Source: an uncultured Anaerolineales bacterium (GTDB lineage: Bacteria > Chloroflexota > Anaerolineae > Anaerolineales > UBA6663). Taken from it: 63,514 nucleotides of DNA. The notes under the pieces are model-generated. The model had not been told where the DNA came from. It saw nothing but the letters and a program-made list of their open reading frames with translations, and searched no databases. Position numbers and translations under genes: made by a program. The DNA lies in assembly GCA_937952305.1 (NCBI GenBank), contig CALFZO010000101.1:1-63514 (forward strand). Reading direction: 5' to 3'. Numbering within the stretch: the stretch's first letter is position 1; each line of letters opens with the position of its first letter. Below are positions 19,544 to 28,033 of this stretch, one piece after another.

Positions 19544-22315
19544 CTACGGCGCCGGCACCAGTTGCAGGCGGGTGGCCGGATCGCCGAGCCAGGTGAACGT
19601 CTCGATCAGGTCAGCCTGTTGACCATTCTGAGCCAGAGCCAGCTTCCCGGCAAGGGCCGCCTCGCCGGCGGTGACGGCCGGCCCCTGCGTCGCGGACTGC
19701 AGGAAAGCCTGGGCCATCAAGTCGTGCCCAAAAGCCACGCCCAGGCCGGTCGGCCCCCACACGCCCACCGCGCCGCCGTCAGCCTGGCGCAGCAGCGCCT
19801 CATCCAGGGCCGGCTGGGCGGCGTCATGGAAGGCGCCGGTCAGGCACGTCATCTGCAGCACCACCGGCAGCCGGCCGCCGTTCAGCAGCGCCCCGACGTC
19901 GTCTTTGTGGAAGAGGCGTTCCGCCGCCCACTGCCGCTGGGACGAGTGGCCGTTGTAAACCACCAGGCCGGCGCCCGCGCCCCACGCGGCCAGGATCGCG
20001 TGCTGAGTGTCGGTCACGGCGGCGGTGGTGCCGGTGTGATATACGCGCTGCGTCGTCAGCGCGGGCGGCAGCAGGCCGGCCCAGGTGTCGGCCTGGGCGG
20101 CGAAATCGCCGGCGCTGTCCGCGTTATCAGCCACCAGCAGGACCCGCTGCGCCCAATCTCCGGCGGGCGGCGCAGTCTCATAGGCCACCAGCTTCGCCAC
20201 CACCGTCTGCGTCTCCGTGATCGTGTTCACGGGCAGACGTCCGAGCATGAACTCCGGCAAGTTGTCGGCGCCGTCGACGGCGGCCAGCCGGTTGTCGGCG
20301 GCCGTCTCGCCCACTCGGAAATCCACATCGGCCAGATCCGTGGGCAAGGTGGTGAGTTGGGAGTCCGGCCGGTAGCGCTTGGGGTCATAGGTGGCATCGC
20401 CGACCAGCAGTACATACTGGGGCTGCGGTGACCAGGTGGCCCAGACTTCGGCCAGGAAGGCGCGTACGGCCTCAGCGGTCGGCCGCCCGGCGTCAAAGGC
20501 ATCGTAAACGGCCTGCGCGTCGGCCACGGCCGTCGTCAGCCCCTGCGCCTGCCGCAGCGCGAGGAGGGGCGCCAGTGCCGGCGCGAACTCGGCCGGCGCG
20601 ATGACCAGATAGTCCGCGCCGGCCGGCGGCAGAGCGGCCGGCGCGCGCACGGCGGCCGGCGGCCGGATGTCGGCTTCGGCCACAAACACGAACGGGCCGA
20701 CACCGCCGGTCGGCGCGCCCCACGAGACCGCGGCGCCGGCCATCTGCAGATTCGTCAGACGTTCAGGCCGCTCTGGATCGGTGAGCGCGTAGCCGCGATA
20801 CGGTCCGCCAGCGGCGAGGTGCACGGAATAGGCGGCGCTGGCTGCGTAACCACGCGCCAGGAGCGGCAGAAAGACGCGCGGGCCGGCCGCGAGCGCGGGC
20901 GCCTGATCGGCCGAGGTGCGCGGCCCGGTCATCAGGACCGCGTCGGCGACCGGTGTCTGCGCCGTGACTGGATAATCCACGCGGACGGCGTCCAGCCAAA
21001 CGGCGTCGCCGGCGGCGACTTTCAGGGTCACCGCATTGGGGCCGGCCAGCAACTGACCGGCCGCGACCGGCAGCGTGAGGGTGATCGCCTGTTGGCCCGA
21101 CCACAACGCCGTCCCCACCACCTGTCCGTTGAGGCTGACCTCCACCTGGTGCCCGCCCTGGGTGTAGCCCACGAACCAGGCCTGCAGTTGGGCCGGCTGG
21201 CTGGTTTCAGCTGCCAGCGTCGTCACTGTGTAGGAGCGTGTGACAGGCCCGACCAAATAGTCCCACATCCACCGCTCGCCATCACGGCCGACGGCACACC
21301 GACAGGTGAGGCCGTAGTAGATCAGGTTTTGCTCGGCGAGCACGGACTGCCAGGCAGCACTGGCGGGGCCGGCCGGCGCGGCCGACCGCGGCGCCATCCG
21401 CAGGGCGGGGGCGGCGGCGACCGTCAGGTGATAGCCATCCTGGAGGGTGTAGCGATTGGGGCGCGGCGCGGCATAAAACAACAAGCGCTCGGCCGGCTCG
21501 AAGACCGTGTCGGCGTCGCCGTCCCACTCGGCCGCCACTTCCCGGCCGGCGTGCACCAACTGCAGCCGCGCCGGATCGACGCTGTCCACCGGAAACCCCG
21601 CCGACTGGAGGTCGGCGTAACGGATGGCGGTCAGACCGGCCGACGTCACCTCGATCAACATGGCCGGCGCCGATGTCACCGCAGTCTCAGGAACAGGTTC
21701 CGGGGCCTGTCCCTGGACAGCCGGCGGGTTGACGACGCTGGAACGCAACGCCGCCAGGATGACGTCATCGGCGAGGCTGGAGGCGGGTGCGGTGGCCGGG
21801 GTGTCGAAGTCCACGCGCACTGTCAGCGTTGTGGTGACGCGCAGGCCGGCCGGTGTGGGCCAGACCGGATAGAAGGTGACGCGCGCCAGCCGGACGCCGC
21901 GCAGCCGGCCCAGCTCCACCAGCTCCACAAAGCTTGCGGTGGTTGGGCGGTCGTCGCCGCGCAGCGCCGCCGCGGGCCAGGGCGCCGTAGTCAGCGGCGC
22001 CTCCAGCGGCTGGTCGGTCTGGACAAGATGGGCAATTGTCAGGCGGGGTGTGGCGCCGGGCGGCAGCGCGATCAGGGCCGAGGCGTAGGGCAGGCGCGGC
22101 GCGCCGGGTGTTTCGGTCAGCGCGTAACCGGGCGCGGTCACCGCGATCTGGCCGTCAGCCGTCGCTGCGATTTGCGGCTCCGCCCGCCAGGTAAGGGTGA
22201 CCGAGTCGGCGCTGGGCAACGCCTCAGCTCGGACAGGTCCGGATTGGCTGAGCAGGCTATGCAGAATGAGGAAACTGGCGCACAACGCGCGCAGGCGGGA
22301 CATCGGCCTGACCAT
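19544..22315 (-). CDS. C25 (gingipain-like) cysteine protease, secreted
   Basis: The protein has 923 residues with an N-terminal signal (about 5-30). A long beta-rich prodomain follows (GYALTETPGAPRLPYASALI is typical of the propeptide region). The peptidase begins near residue 585 (ADYLVIAPAEFAPALAPLLA). The catalytic histidine is His791 in VVYNGHSSQRQW and the cysteine is Cys824 in LQMTCLTGAF, both in the family's usual contexts. LLVGDATYDPKRY is a further family signature. A segment PRVFLPLLAR occurs before the catalytic domain. It lies 24 bases upstream of the LPDTG gene, so protease, substrate and sortase are probably made together. Either of two ATGs four codons apart can be the start. 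Confidence 0.9.
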   Translation of the reverse strand: MVRPMSRLRALCASFLILHSLLSQSGPVRAEALPSADSVTLTWRAEPQIAATADGQIAVTAPGYALTETPGAPRLPYASALIALPPGATPRLTIAHLVQTDQPLEAPLTTAPWPAAALRGDDRPTTASFVELVELGRLRGVRLARVTFYPVWPTPAGLRVTTTLTVRVDFDTPATAPASSLADDVILAALRSSVVNPPAVQGQAPEPVPETAVTSAPAMLIEVTSAGLTAIRYADLQSAGFPVDSVDPARLQLVHAGREVAAEWDGDADTVFEPAERLLFYAAPRPNRYTLQDGYHLTVAAAPALRMAPRSAAPAGPASAAWQSVLAEQNLIYYGLTCRCAVGRDGERWMWDYLVGPVTRSYTVTTLAAETSQPAQLQAWFVGYTQGGHQVEVSLNGQVVGTALWSGQQAITLTLPVAAGQLLAGPNAVTLKVAAGDAVWLDAVRVDYPVTAQTPVADAVLMTGPRTSADQAPALAAGPRVFLPLLARGYAASAAYSVHLAAGGPYRGYALTDPERPERLTNLQMAGAAVSWGAPTGGVGPFVFVAEADIRPPAAVRAPAALPPAGADYLVIAPAEFAPALAPLLALRQAQGLTTAVADAQAVYDAFDAGRPTAEAVRAFLAEVWATWSPQPQYVLLVGDATYDPKRYRPDSQLTTLPTDLADVDFRVGETAADNRLAAVDGADNLPEFMLGRLPVNTITETQTVVAKLVAYETAPPAGDWAQRVLLVADNADSAGDFAAQADTWAGLLPPALTTQRVYHTGTTAAVTDTQHAILAAWGAGAGLVVYNGHSSQRQWAAERLFHKDDVGALLNGGRLPVVLQMTCLTGAFHDAAQPALDEALLRQADGGAVGVWGPTGLGVAFGHDLMAQAFLQSATQGPAVTAGEAALAGKLALAQNGQQADLIETFTWLGDPATRLQLVPAP

Positions 22316-22370
22316 ACCATAAGAAGCCGGGCGGCTCCGAGTGGCACGGTTAGCGTGCGTTGACGCGTGG

Positions 22371-23138
22371 CTAGCGCGTGACGAGCGTCAACTGCCAGAC
22401 CGGGTTGTCCGGCGCGGGGTCCACCACAGCGGCGTCCACGATCTGCACGTTGCCGAGCAAGTTGTTCAACTGGGCCGTAGACGGCTCGAAGAAAGCGGTG
22501 GGCAGCGCCACCGCGCCGAAGCCGAAGCTGTCGTTCGGCAGGGGCACCACCTGCGCCGTCACCGACCTGAGCTCCAGCGGTTCACCGGGTGCGTTGCTGA
22601 GCTGGAAGGTGGCCGCCACCAGCGTATCGTTCAGAGCCGCGACCCGGCCGGCCACCGCGATCTCGTTGCCGTTCACCAGGCGCGCCTTGCCGGTGCCGGG
22701 CGTGAAGCCGAGCTGGTCGCCGTAGATGAAGCGCACATAGGAGCTGAGCTCGTCTTCCTCAAGCGTCAACGCCACCGTCTGGCCGGGGGCCAGGCTTTGC
22801 AGCACGTTGAGCTTCTCCTGGAAGGCGAAGGCTTTGTCTTCGGCCGATGTCACCGGCCGGTTGAGCGCGTTGAACGCGGTCACGCCCACCACCAGCCCGC
22901 CGGAAAAGAAGCAGGCGGCTGTGACGAAGACGATGGCGGCCACGGTGATGAGCAGGCGCTGGAGGGTGCGCTCGCTGACGCCGACGTTGGTGACGTTCTG
23001 CGTCGTGGACTTGATGACGTCGCGGCCGGCCACGTCGCCGCCGACCGTCAGGTCGCCGCCGGCCTCCACGCCGCTCCGGCCGGGAGGCGGGGTGTCCGGA
23101 TCGGACGGGCGGCCGGGCGCGGGCGGCTCAGGGCTCAT
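22371..23138 (-). CDS. Single-pass membrane protein with N-terminal GGD-GRD motif
   Basis: This 255-residue protein is unrecognised as a whole. Residues 1-23 are Pro-rich. Residues 24-41 read VEAGGDLTVGGDVAGRDV, the same pattern as the N-terminus of the STAND NTPase at 6124-8196. A transmembrane helix spans about 62-88. The remaining 165 residues would be outside the membrane and form a mostly beta region (TVALTLEEDELSSYVRF, NGNEIAVAGRVAALNDTLV). The ATG overlaps the cdd stop as ATGA, which fixes the start and implies translational coupling. It lies between cdd and the C25 protease. The function is unknown. Confidence 0.72.
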   Translation of the reverse strand: MSPEPPAPGRPSDPDTPPPGRSGVEAGGDLTVGGDVAGRDVIKSTTQNVTNVGVSERTLQRLLITVAAIVFVTAACFFSGGLVVGVTAFNALNRPVTSAEDKAFAFQEKLNVLQSLAPGQTVALTLEEDELSSYVRFIYGDQLGFTPGTGKARLVNGNEIAVAGRVAALNDTLVAATFQLSNAPGEPLELRSVTAQVVPLPNDSFGFGAVALPTAFFEPSTAQLNNLLGNVQIVDAAVVDPAPDNPVWQLTLVTR

Positions 23139-23548
23139 CGCGGTTCTCCGGGAAGCAGGTGGGCGGGCCCAAACGAATCCGGCAGCAAGTCGCGCACGGT
23201 GGTCTGGCGGACGATCGTCCCCTGGCCGTCCACCACCAGGACGCTCACGTCCAGGCCGAACTCGGCCAAGACCTGGCGGCACGAGCCGCACGGAAAGCCG
23301 CCGTTCTCGGTGGCGACGGCGATCGCCACGAACTCGCGCTCGCCTTCCGAGACGGCCTTGAAGACGGCCACGCGCTCGGCGCAGACCGTCACCGGGTAGG
23401 CGGCATTTTCGATGTTGCAGCCGTCGTACAGGCGCCCGGAGGCCGCCAGCAAGGCGGCGCCGACGGCGTAGCGCGAGTACGGCGAGTACGCCCAGCGCCG
23501 CGCCTCCAACGCCTGCGCGGCCAGGGCCTGCGGGTCGAAAGTCGTCAT
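23135..23548 (-). CDS. cdd: Cytidine deaminase
   Basis: This 137-residue enzyme converts cytidine and deoxycytidine to uridine forms for pyrimidine salvage. The zinc motifs are TVCAERVA (Cys-Ala-Glu) and FPCGSCRQ. The substrate segment DGCNIENAAYP and the N-terminal YSPYSRYAVGAALLA are the usual ones for tetrameric Cdd. It overlaps the following membrane-protein gene by four bases (ATGA) and lies 30 bases after the CNNM-type gene. Confidence 0.94.
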   Translation of the reverse strand: MTTFDPQALAAQALEARRWAYSPYSRYAVGAALLAASGRLYDGCNIENAAYPVTVCAERVAVFKAVSEGEREFVAIAVATENGGFPCGSCRQVLAEFGLDVSVLVVDGQGTIVRQTTVRDLLPDSFGPAHLLPGEPR

Positions 23549-23578
23549 CGGCGCGGGTCTCCGGGGAAGCGGGCCGGG

Positions 23579-24973
23579 CTATTCATCCGGCGGCGGCTCC
23601 AGCGAGGGCAGCGGCTTGGTGCCGTTCGGGCGGCGGCCAGTCTCCGGCCGGGCGGTGTCCGCAGCGGCCGGCGGTTCGGGCGGCTCGGCCGGCACGCCGC
23701 GCGCGCGCACTTTGCGGATCCGGCGTCCGGCCACCGACAGCACCTCGAACTGCGCCTGCGCGGCGTTGACCCGCTCGCCAACGGTCGGGATGTGGCCGAG
23801 CTGGCCATAGATGAAGCCGCCCAGCGAGTCGCTGTCGTCGGTGGGCAGCTTGAGGTCGAGCAGTTCGTTGACCTCGTCCAGGTCGATGCGCGCGTCGAAG
23901 ACAAACTCGCGGTCGCCCAGCCGCTCCACGTACGATTCCTCGTCCACGTCGTACTCGTCGCGGATGTCGCCGACGATTTCCTCGACGATGTCCTCCAGGG
24001 TCACCAGGCCGGCCGTGCCGCCGTACTCGTCCACGACCACGGCCATGTGGATGCGCTTCTGCTGCAGATCGGCCAGCAAGTCGTTGGCCTTCTTGGTCTC
24101 GGGCACGAAGTAGGCCGGGCGCAGCAGGCCGCGCAGGCTGGCGTCCACCTGGCCGCCGCGCCACACGCGCAGGAGGTCTTTGACGTACAGGATCCCCTGG
24201 ATGTTGTCGATGCTGCCTTCGTAAACCGGCGCGCGGCTGTGGCCGGCCGCCAGCAAGGCGTCGACGGCCTCCGGCAGCGGCGTCTCCACGTCCAGCGCCA
24301 GCACGTCGATGCGCGGCACCATGATCTCGCGCGCCCAGGTCTCGCTGATCGCGAAGATCGAGTAGATCATGTCTTTCTCGTCTTCCTCGATCGCGCCGCC
24401 CTCTTCGCCGGCGTCCACCAGCGTCTTGATCTCTTCCTCGGTGACCAGCGGCACCCGTTGGCCGGCCACCGGCGCGGCCACGCGCAGCGACAGCCACAGC
24501 GACACGCGCACCACCGGCGTGAGCAGCCACTCCAGCGCGGCCACCAGCGGCGCAAAGGCCAGCGCCGCGCTCTCCGGGTTGCGCAGCGCCAGCGCCTCCG
24601 GCAGGAACTCGCCGACGCTCACCACCAGCATGGTGGCCAACAACAGCACCGCCAGGAAAGCCAGAAAATCGGCTTGGGCCGAGAGCGGCGACCAGTGCCG
24701 GAAGGCCTCCGCCAGCGGCACCGCAAACAGCAGCGCCGCCAGACCGGCAATGGCGAACCGACCGAAAGACTGGGCCAGCCGCAGCGTGGCCAACAGCGTC
24801 GTGGCATCCTCGGCCACGCGCACCGCCAGCGCCGCGCCGGCTTCGCCGACCTCGGCGCGCTGGCGCAGGCGGGGACGCGAAGCGTTCACCAGCGCCGTCC
24901 GCGCCGCCGCCAGCAGGCTGTTTACCAGCAGCAGCACGATCATGGCCGTCAGGCCGACTGTGAAATCCAACAT
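23579..24973 (-). CDS. CNNM/HlyC-CorC family membrane protein (DUF21-CBS-CorC_HlyC)
   Basis: The protein has 464 residues. An N-terminal DUF21 membrane domain has about three to four helices (MIVLLLVNSLLAAARTALVN onwards). A CBS pair follows (IMVPRIDVLALDVETPLPEA, then GHSRAPVYEGSIDNIQGILYV and HMAVVVDEYGGTAGLVTLED), with a C-terminal CorC_HlyC domain (FDARIDLDEVNELLDLKLP). The old family name is hemolysin-like. Better-studied members move or sense magnesium through adenine-nucleotide binding to the CBS pair. It lies 41 bases downstream of glmU and 30 upstream of cdd, probably in one transcript. Confidence 0.9.
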   Translation of the reverse strand: MLDFTVGLTAMIVLLLVNSLLAAARTALVNASRPRLRQRAEVGEAGAALAVRVAEDATTLLATLRLAQSFGRFAIAGLAALLFAVPLAEAFRHWSPLSAQADFLAFLAVLLLATMLVVSVGEFLPEALALRNPESAALAFAPLVAALEWLLTPVVRVSLWLSLRVAAPVAGQRVPLVTEEEIKTLVDAGEEGGAIEEDEKDMIYSIFAISETWAREIMVPRIDVLALDVETPLPEAVDALLAAGHSRAPVYEGSIDNIQGILYVKDLLRVWRGGQVDASLRGLLRPAYFVPETKKANDLLADLQQKRIHMAVVVDEYGGTAGLVTLEDIVEEIVGDIRDEYDVDEESYVERLGDREFVFDARIDLDEVNELLDLKLPTDDSDSLGGFIYGQLGHIPTVGERVNAAQAQFEVLSVAGRRIRKVRARGVPAEPPEPPAAADTARPETGRRPNGTKPLPSLEPPPDE

Positions 24974-25014
24974 CCCGTTACCGATACCCCTGACCTGGCC
25001 TGGAGCGCGCCCGC

Positions 25015-26376
25015 TCAGGCCTCCGGCTTCAGCCGCCGGATGACGCGCGCCGGCACCCCCACCGCCAGGGAGTCGGCCGGCACATTCTTGGTGACGACCG
25101 AGCCGGCGCCCGTGCGCGCGCCCGCCCCCAGCGTCACCGGCGCCACCAGCATGGTGTCGCTGCCGATGAAGACGTTCTCGCCGATGACGGTCTGGTTCTT
25201 CCTGACGCCGTCATAGTTGCACGTGATCGTCCCGGCCCCGATGTTCACGCCGGCGCCGATGGTGGCGTCGCCGATGTAGGAGAAGTGCCCCATCTTCACA
25301 CCCGGCCCGAGGCTGCTGTTCTTGATCTCGCCGAAGTTGCCCATGTGCACGCCGTCGCCCAGGCGCGCCCCGCTGCGCAGGTGGGCGAACGGCCCCACTT
25401 CCACGCCGCGGCCCAGCCAGGCGCCCTCCAGCACCGAGCATTCCACCTGGCACTCGTCGCCGATGACGGTGTCACGCACGATGGTGTTGGGGCCGAGGAC
25501 GCAGCCGGCGCCCACGGTGGTGGCGCCCTGCAGATGCGTGTTGGGCCAGATCACGGTGTCCGGCCCGAGGGTCACGGTCGTCTCGATGTAAGTGGTGGCC
25601 GGGTCGATCAGCGTCACCCCGGCGGCCAGCCAGCGCGCGTTGACACGCTGGCGCAGTCCGGCCTCGGCCTCGGCCAGTTGGGCGCGCGTGTTGATGCCGA
25701 TCGTCTCGGCCACGTCGTCGGCCAGCACGGCTTCCACCGGCCGGCCCTCGGCGATGGCCATCCCCACCAGGTCGGTTAGGTAGTACTCGCCCTTGGGCGA
25801 GAGCGGCAGGCGCGCCAGGGCCTCCCACAACCACTCAGCGTCGAAGCAGTACGCGCCCGGATTGACCTCCGGGATCGCCAACTGCTCGGGCGTGGCCTGG
25901 GCGGCCTCGACGATGGCCACGACCCGGCCCTGCGCGTCGCGCACGATCCGGCCGAAGTCCTTCAACTCTGGGGCGTGCACGGTCAGCAGCGTCAGCGGCC
26001 CCGGGTTCCGGTCCTGGGCGTCCACCAGCTTTTGCAGGGTCTCGGCGCGCAGCAGGGGCATATCAGCGTAGGTCACCAGCACGCGCCGGCACTGGCCGCG
26101 CAAGAGCGCCTCGGCCTGCCGGACGGCGTGGCCGGTGCCGAGCTGCTCGGCCTGGAGGGCGTAGCGGGCCGCCTCGCCCAGTTCGGCGCGCACGGCCTCG
26201 GCGCCGTGGCCCACCACCAGGACCGGAGCCGCGCCGGTCACGGCCTGGGCCGTGGCGATGGCGTGACGCACCAGCGGCTGGCCGCCCAGGCGGTGCAGGA
26301 CTTTCGGCAACGCCGACTTCAGACGCGTGCCCTGGCCGGCGGCCAGGATGACGGCAGCAAGACTTAGCGGGGCCAT
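25015..26376 (-). CDS. glmU: Bifunctional GlmU: glucosamine-1-phosphate acetyltransferase / UDP-GlcNAc pyrophosphorylase
   Basis: Makes UDP-N-acetylglucosamine for peptidoglycan and other glycans. The N-terminal nucleotidyltransferase domain carries LAAVILAAGQGTRLKSALPK (5-24), then GTGHAVRQAE and VTYADMPLL. The C-terminal left-handed beta-helix begins near residue 250 with hexapeptide repeats (LGPDTVIWPNTHLQGATTVG, then GNFGEIKNSSLGPGVKMGH and IGAGTITCNYDGVRKNQT). At 453 residues it is full length. The ATG has GAGG four bases upstream. Confidence 0.96.
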   Translation of the reverse strand: MAPLSLAAVILAAGQGTRLKSALPKVLHRLGGQPLVRHAIATAQAVTGAAPVLVVGHGAEAVRAELGEAARYALQAEQLGTGHAVRQAEALLRGQCRRVLVTYADMPLLRAETLQKLVDAQDRNPGPLTLLTVHAPELKDFGRIVRDAQGRVVAIVEAAQATPEQLAIPEVNPGAYCFDAEWLWEALARLPLSPKGEYYLTDLVGMAIAEGRPVEAVLADDVAETIGINTRAQLAEAEAGLRQRVNARWLAAGVTLIDPATTYIETTVTLGPDTVIWPNTHLQGATTVGAGCVLGPNTIVRDTVIGDECQVECSVLEGAWLGRGVEVGPFAHLRSGARLGDGVHMGNFGEIKNSSLGPGVKMGHFSYIGDATIGAGVNIGAGTITCNYDGVRKNQTVIGENVFIGSDTMLVAPVTLGAGARTGAGSVVTKNVPADSLAVGVPARVIRRLKPEA

Positions 26377-26518
26377 TTAACCTCAAAGAAGCGTGGACGC
26401 CTTAACGAGCGAAGCCCGCGGCGCTGGAACACGGCGCCGGCGGGCATCCGAAGAGGGGGATCGTCTGAGGTGGAACTCATACTGCCGCACCGCCGCGGAC
26501 GGCGATGCTATCAAAAGG

Positions 26519-26590
26519 CTGGGGCACTTGGACTCGAACCAAGATTCACGGATCCAAAGTCCGGTGTGCTGCCAATTGCACCATGCCCCA
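26519..26590 (-). tRNA. tRNA-Gln (anticodon TTG)
   Basis: On the minus strand a 72-base cloverleaf is complete. The acceptor stem TGGGGCA/TGCCCCA is perfect, the D arm contains AATTGGCAGC, and the anticodon stem CCGGA/TCCGT carries loop CTTTGGA (anticodon TTG). The T arm has GGTTCGAATCC. The discriminator base is G, as expected for glutamine. CCA is not encoded. Confidence 0.97.
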
Positions 26591-26603
26591 GAGAACGGCA
26601 AGA

Positions 26604-26612
26604 ATTATAGCA
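26604..26612 (-). promoter_or_regulatory. Extended -10 promoter of tRNA-Gln
   Basis: TGC-TATAAT on the minus strand lies 13 bases before the mature 5' end of the tRNA. No good -35 is seen. The extended TGn element compensates. Confidence 0.6.
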
Positions 26613-26618
26613 TACGGC

Positions 26619-26636
26619 CCCGCCGCGAACGGCGGG
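26619..26636 (-). terminator. Hairpin after the response-regulator gene
   Basis: CCCGCCG-TTCG-CGGCGGG on the minus strand is a perfect seven-base stem with a tetraloop, 18 bases after the stop codon. It has no T-tract, so it may act as a 3' stabiliser or weak terminator. Confidence 0.5.
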
Positions 26637-26653
26637 CGCCGCCGCGCGGGCCG

Positions 26654-27997
26654 CTATTTCTTCAGCAGGCCCAGCTTCTCGGCGTCTTCAAAGGAGATGG
26701 CGTCCGGGCGGACCTCCTCGGCGTCCGTCTCGCCCAGCGCGTCCCAGAAGGCGTTGGCGTCCTGGGCCTTGACCTTGGTCAACGCTTCTTCCAGCGCCTT
26801 GAGCTCGCCCTCGGTGATCGGCTTTTCGGGCTTGGGCGCCGGGGCCGGCGCCGGAGGCGGGGGGGGGGCCGCGGCCGGCCGGGCCGCGGACCTGGCGGCC
26901 GCGCCCATCCGGGACCCCCTGGTGCGGGAATGCATCCTGGTCCAGAGCCGCGGGATGCAGCGCTGGCTGGAGCAGCAGCTCAGCGCCGAGCAGGGCGTGC
27001 TGCTGGACGCCTGGTTTCCCTTTCCCCAGGCCCTGGTGGGCTGGCTCTGGCGGCGGGCCGTCGGGGCCGCCGCGGGCGGAGCCGCTGCCGGCCGGGCCGA
27101 CGTTTTGGGCGTCGCCGCCGGCGGCGGGGCCGCCGGTTTCGGCGCGGGCGCGGCCACTGGTTCGGCGGCGGGGCGGGCCACAAACGCCACCGGCTCGTCC
27201 ATCTTGACGCCCAGCATCACCAGCGAGTTCAGCAGGTCGTCCGCGCACTGGCGGCCGTAGCGCATCACCGGGCCCATCTGGCCGGCGCCGCGGTCCCCGT
27301 CGAAGATGATGACGATGGCGTAGAACTGGCCGACGTTGGCGGCGTAGATGTCGAAATCGTCGCCGTCGAAGAAGTGCACGTTGGACGGGATCAGGCCGTG
27401 CAGCAGACGGCTGACCTTGAGGGAGGCGCCCACCGCCGCGATCACTTCGGCCATCACCGGATCCAGGTCGATGCGCGTGATCTCGCCGGCGCGCATCGTC
27501 GTGCGGCCCTGCATGTCCACGAGGTGGACGGCGTCGGCGCCCAGGTCGCGGCGCAGAGTGGCCAGCCGTTCGGAAACGCCGGGCTGGTCCAGCTCCGGGT
27601 TGGCGGCGGCCGGCGCCTCGGCCGGCTGCTCGCCCAGAGCGCGCCGGGCGAGCGGCAGGAACTGGTCCACGCTGATCGGCTTCTTCAGGAAGGCCAGCAC
27701 GCCCAGGCTCTGCGCCTCGAGCTCGATCTGGACGTTGGCCATGCCGCTGATCAGGATGACCGGCGTCTTGGGGGTGAGGCGCCGCACGCGCCGGGCCACT
27801 TCCAGGCCCGTGATGCCGGGCAGGCGCACATCCACCACCAGCAGGTCCGCCCCGCCCCGCCCCAGTTCCAGCAGGGCCTCTTCACCGGATGGCACCTCGA
27901 CAATGGTGTAATCGCGCCCGAGCGTCTCCAGCGCGGAACGCAGCAGGCTGGTGACGGTGCGCTGGTCGTCCACAAGCAGAATGCGTTTGGCGGGCAT
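26654..27997 (-). CDS. Response regulator with roadblock-like domain; linker disrupted by foreign sequence
   Basis: The protein has 447 residues. A CheY-like receiver occupies 1-120 (RILLVDDQRTVTSLL, phospho-acceptor in LLVVDVRLPG, then ILISGM and FLKKPIS). A roadblock/LC7-like domain lies at about 145-265 (DAVHLVDMQGRTTMRAGEI, DIYAANVGQFYAIVIIFDG). A Pro/Ala linker follows, with a C-terminal helical segment at about 390-447 (ITEGELKALEEALTKVKAQD). Receiver plus roadblock suggests control of a small GTPase or polarity pathway. Residues about 313-371 are Cys/Ser/Arg-rich and unlike the rest, because the opposite strand there encodes a RecC-like segment. A run of ten C (26859-26868) codes for part of the proline tract. 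The start is supported by GGGAGA and an extended -10 box. Confidence 0.8.
   Translation of the reverse strand: MPAKRILLVDDQRTVTSLLRSALETLGRDYTIVEVPSGEEALLELGRGGADLLVVDVRLPGITGLEVARRVRRLTPKTPVILISGMANVQIELEAQSLGVLAFLKKPISVDQFLPLARRALGEQPAEAPAAANPELDQPGVSERLATLRRDLGADAVHLVDMQGRTTMRAGEITRIDLDPVMAEVIAAVGASLKVSRLLHGLIPSNVHFFDGDDFDIYAANVGQFYAIVIIFDGDRGAGQMGPVMRYGRQCADDLLNSLVMLGVKMDEPVAFVARPAAEPVAAPAPKPAAPPPAATPKTSARPAAAPPAAAPTARRQSQPTRAWGKGNQASSSTPCSALSCCSSQRCIPRLWTRMHSRTRGSRMGAAARSAARPAAAPPPPPAPAPAPKPEKPITEGELKALEEALTKVKAQDANAFWDALGETDAEEVRPDAISFEDAEKLGLLKK
26886..27062 (+). pseudogene. Fragment resembling the N-terminus of exodeoxyribonuclease V gamma (RecC)
   Basis: In plus-strand frame, about 59 codons read ADLAAAPIRDPLVRECILVQ, then SRGMQRWLEQQLSAEQGVLL and DAWFPFPQALVGWLWRR. 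E. coli RecC has, in the same order near its N-terminus, ILVQSTGMAQWLQ...FPLPASFIWDMF. VQS-GM-(Q/A)WL and FPFP are the family's conserved spots. Nothing else of recC, recB or recD is in the window. The block lies antisense within the Pro/Ala linker of the response-regulator gene and keeps that gene's frame open. Confidence 0.7.
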
Positions 27998-28024
27998 AGC
28001 GGCATCTCCCTGGCTGGCGCCGGG

Positions 28025-28033
28025 ATTCTAGCA
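28025..28033 (-). promoter_or_regulatory. Extended -10 promoter of the response-regulator gene
   Basis: TGC-TAGAAT on the minus strand, with an expected start about 20 bases before the ATG and a GGGAGA ribosome site between. Confidence 0.5.

Noticed and set aside
26383..26601. Small minus-strand frame running through the tRNA-Gln gene
   Set aside because: Its sequence is partly the tRNA read as codons (CNWQHTGLWIRESWFES is the usual artefact of a tRNA).
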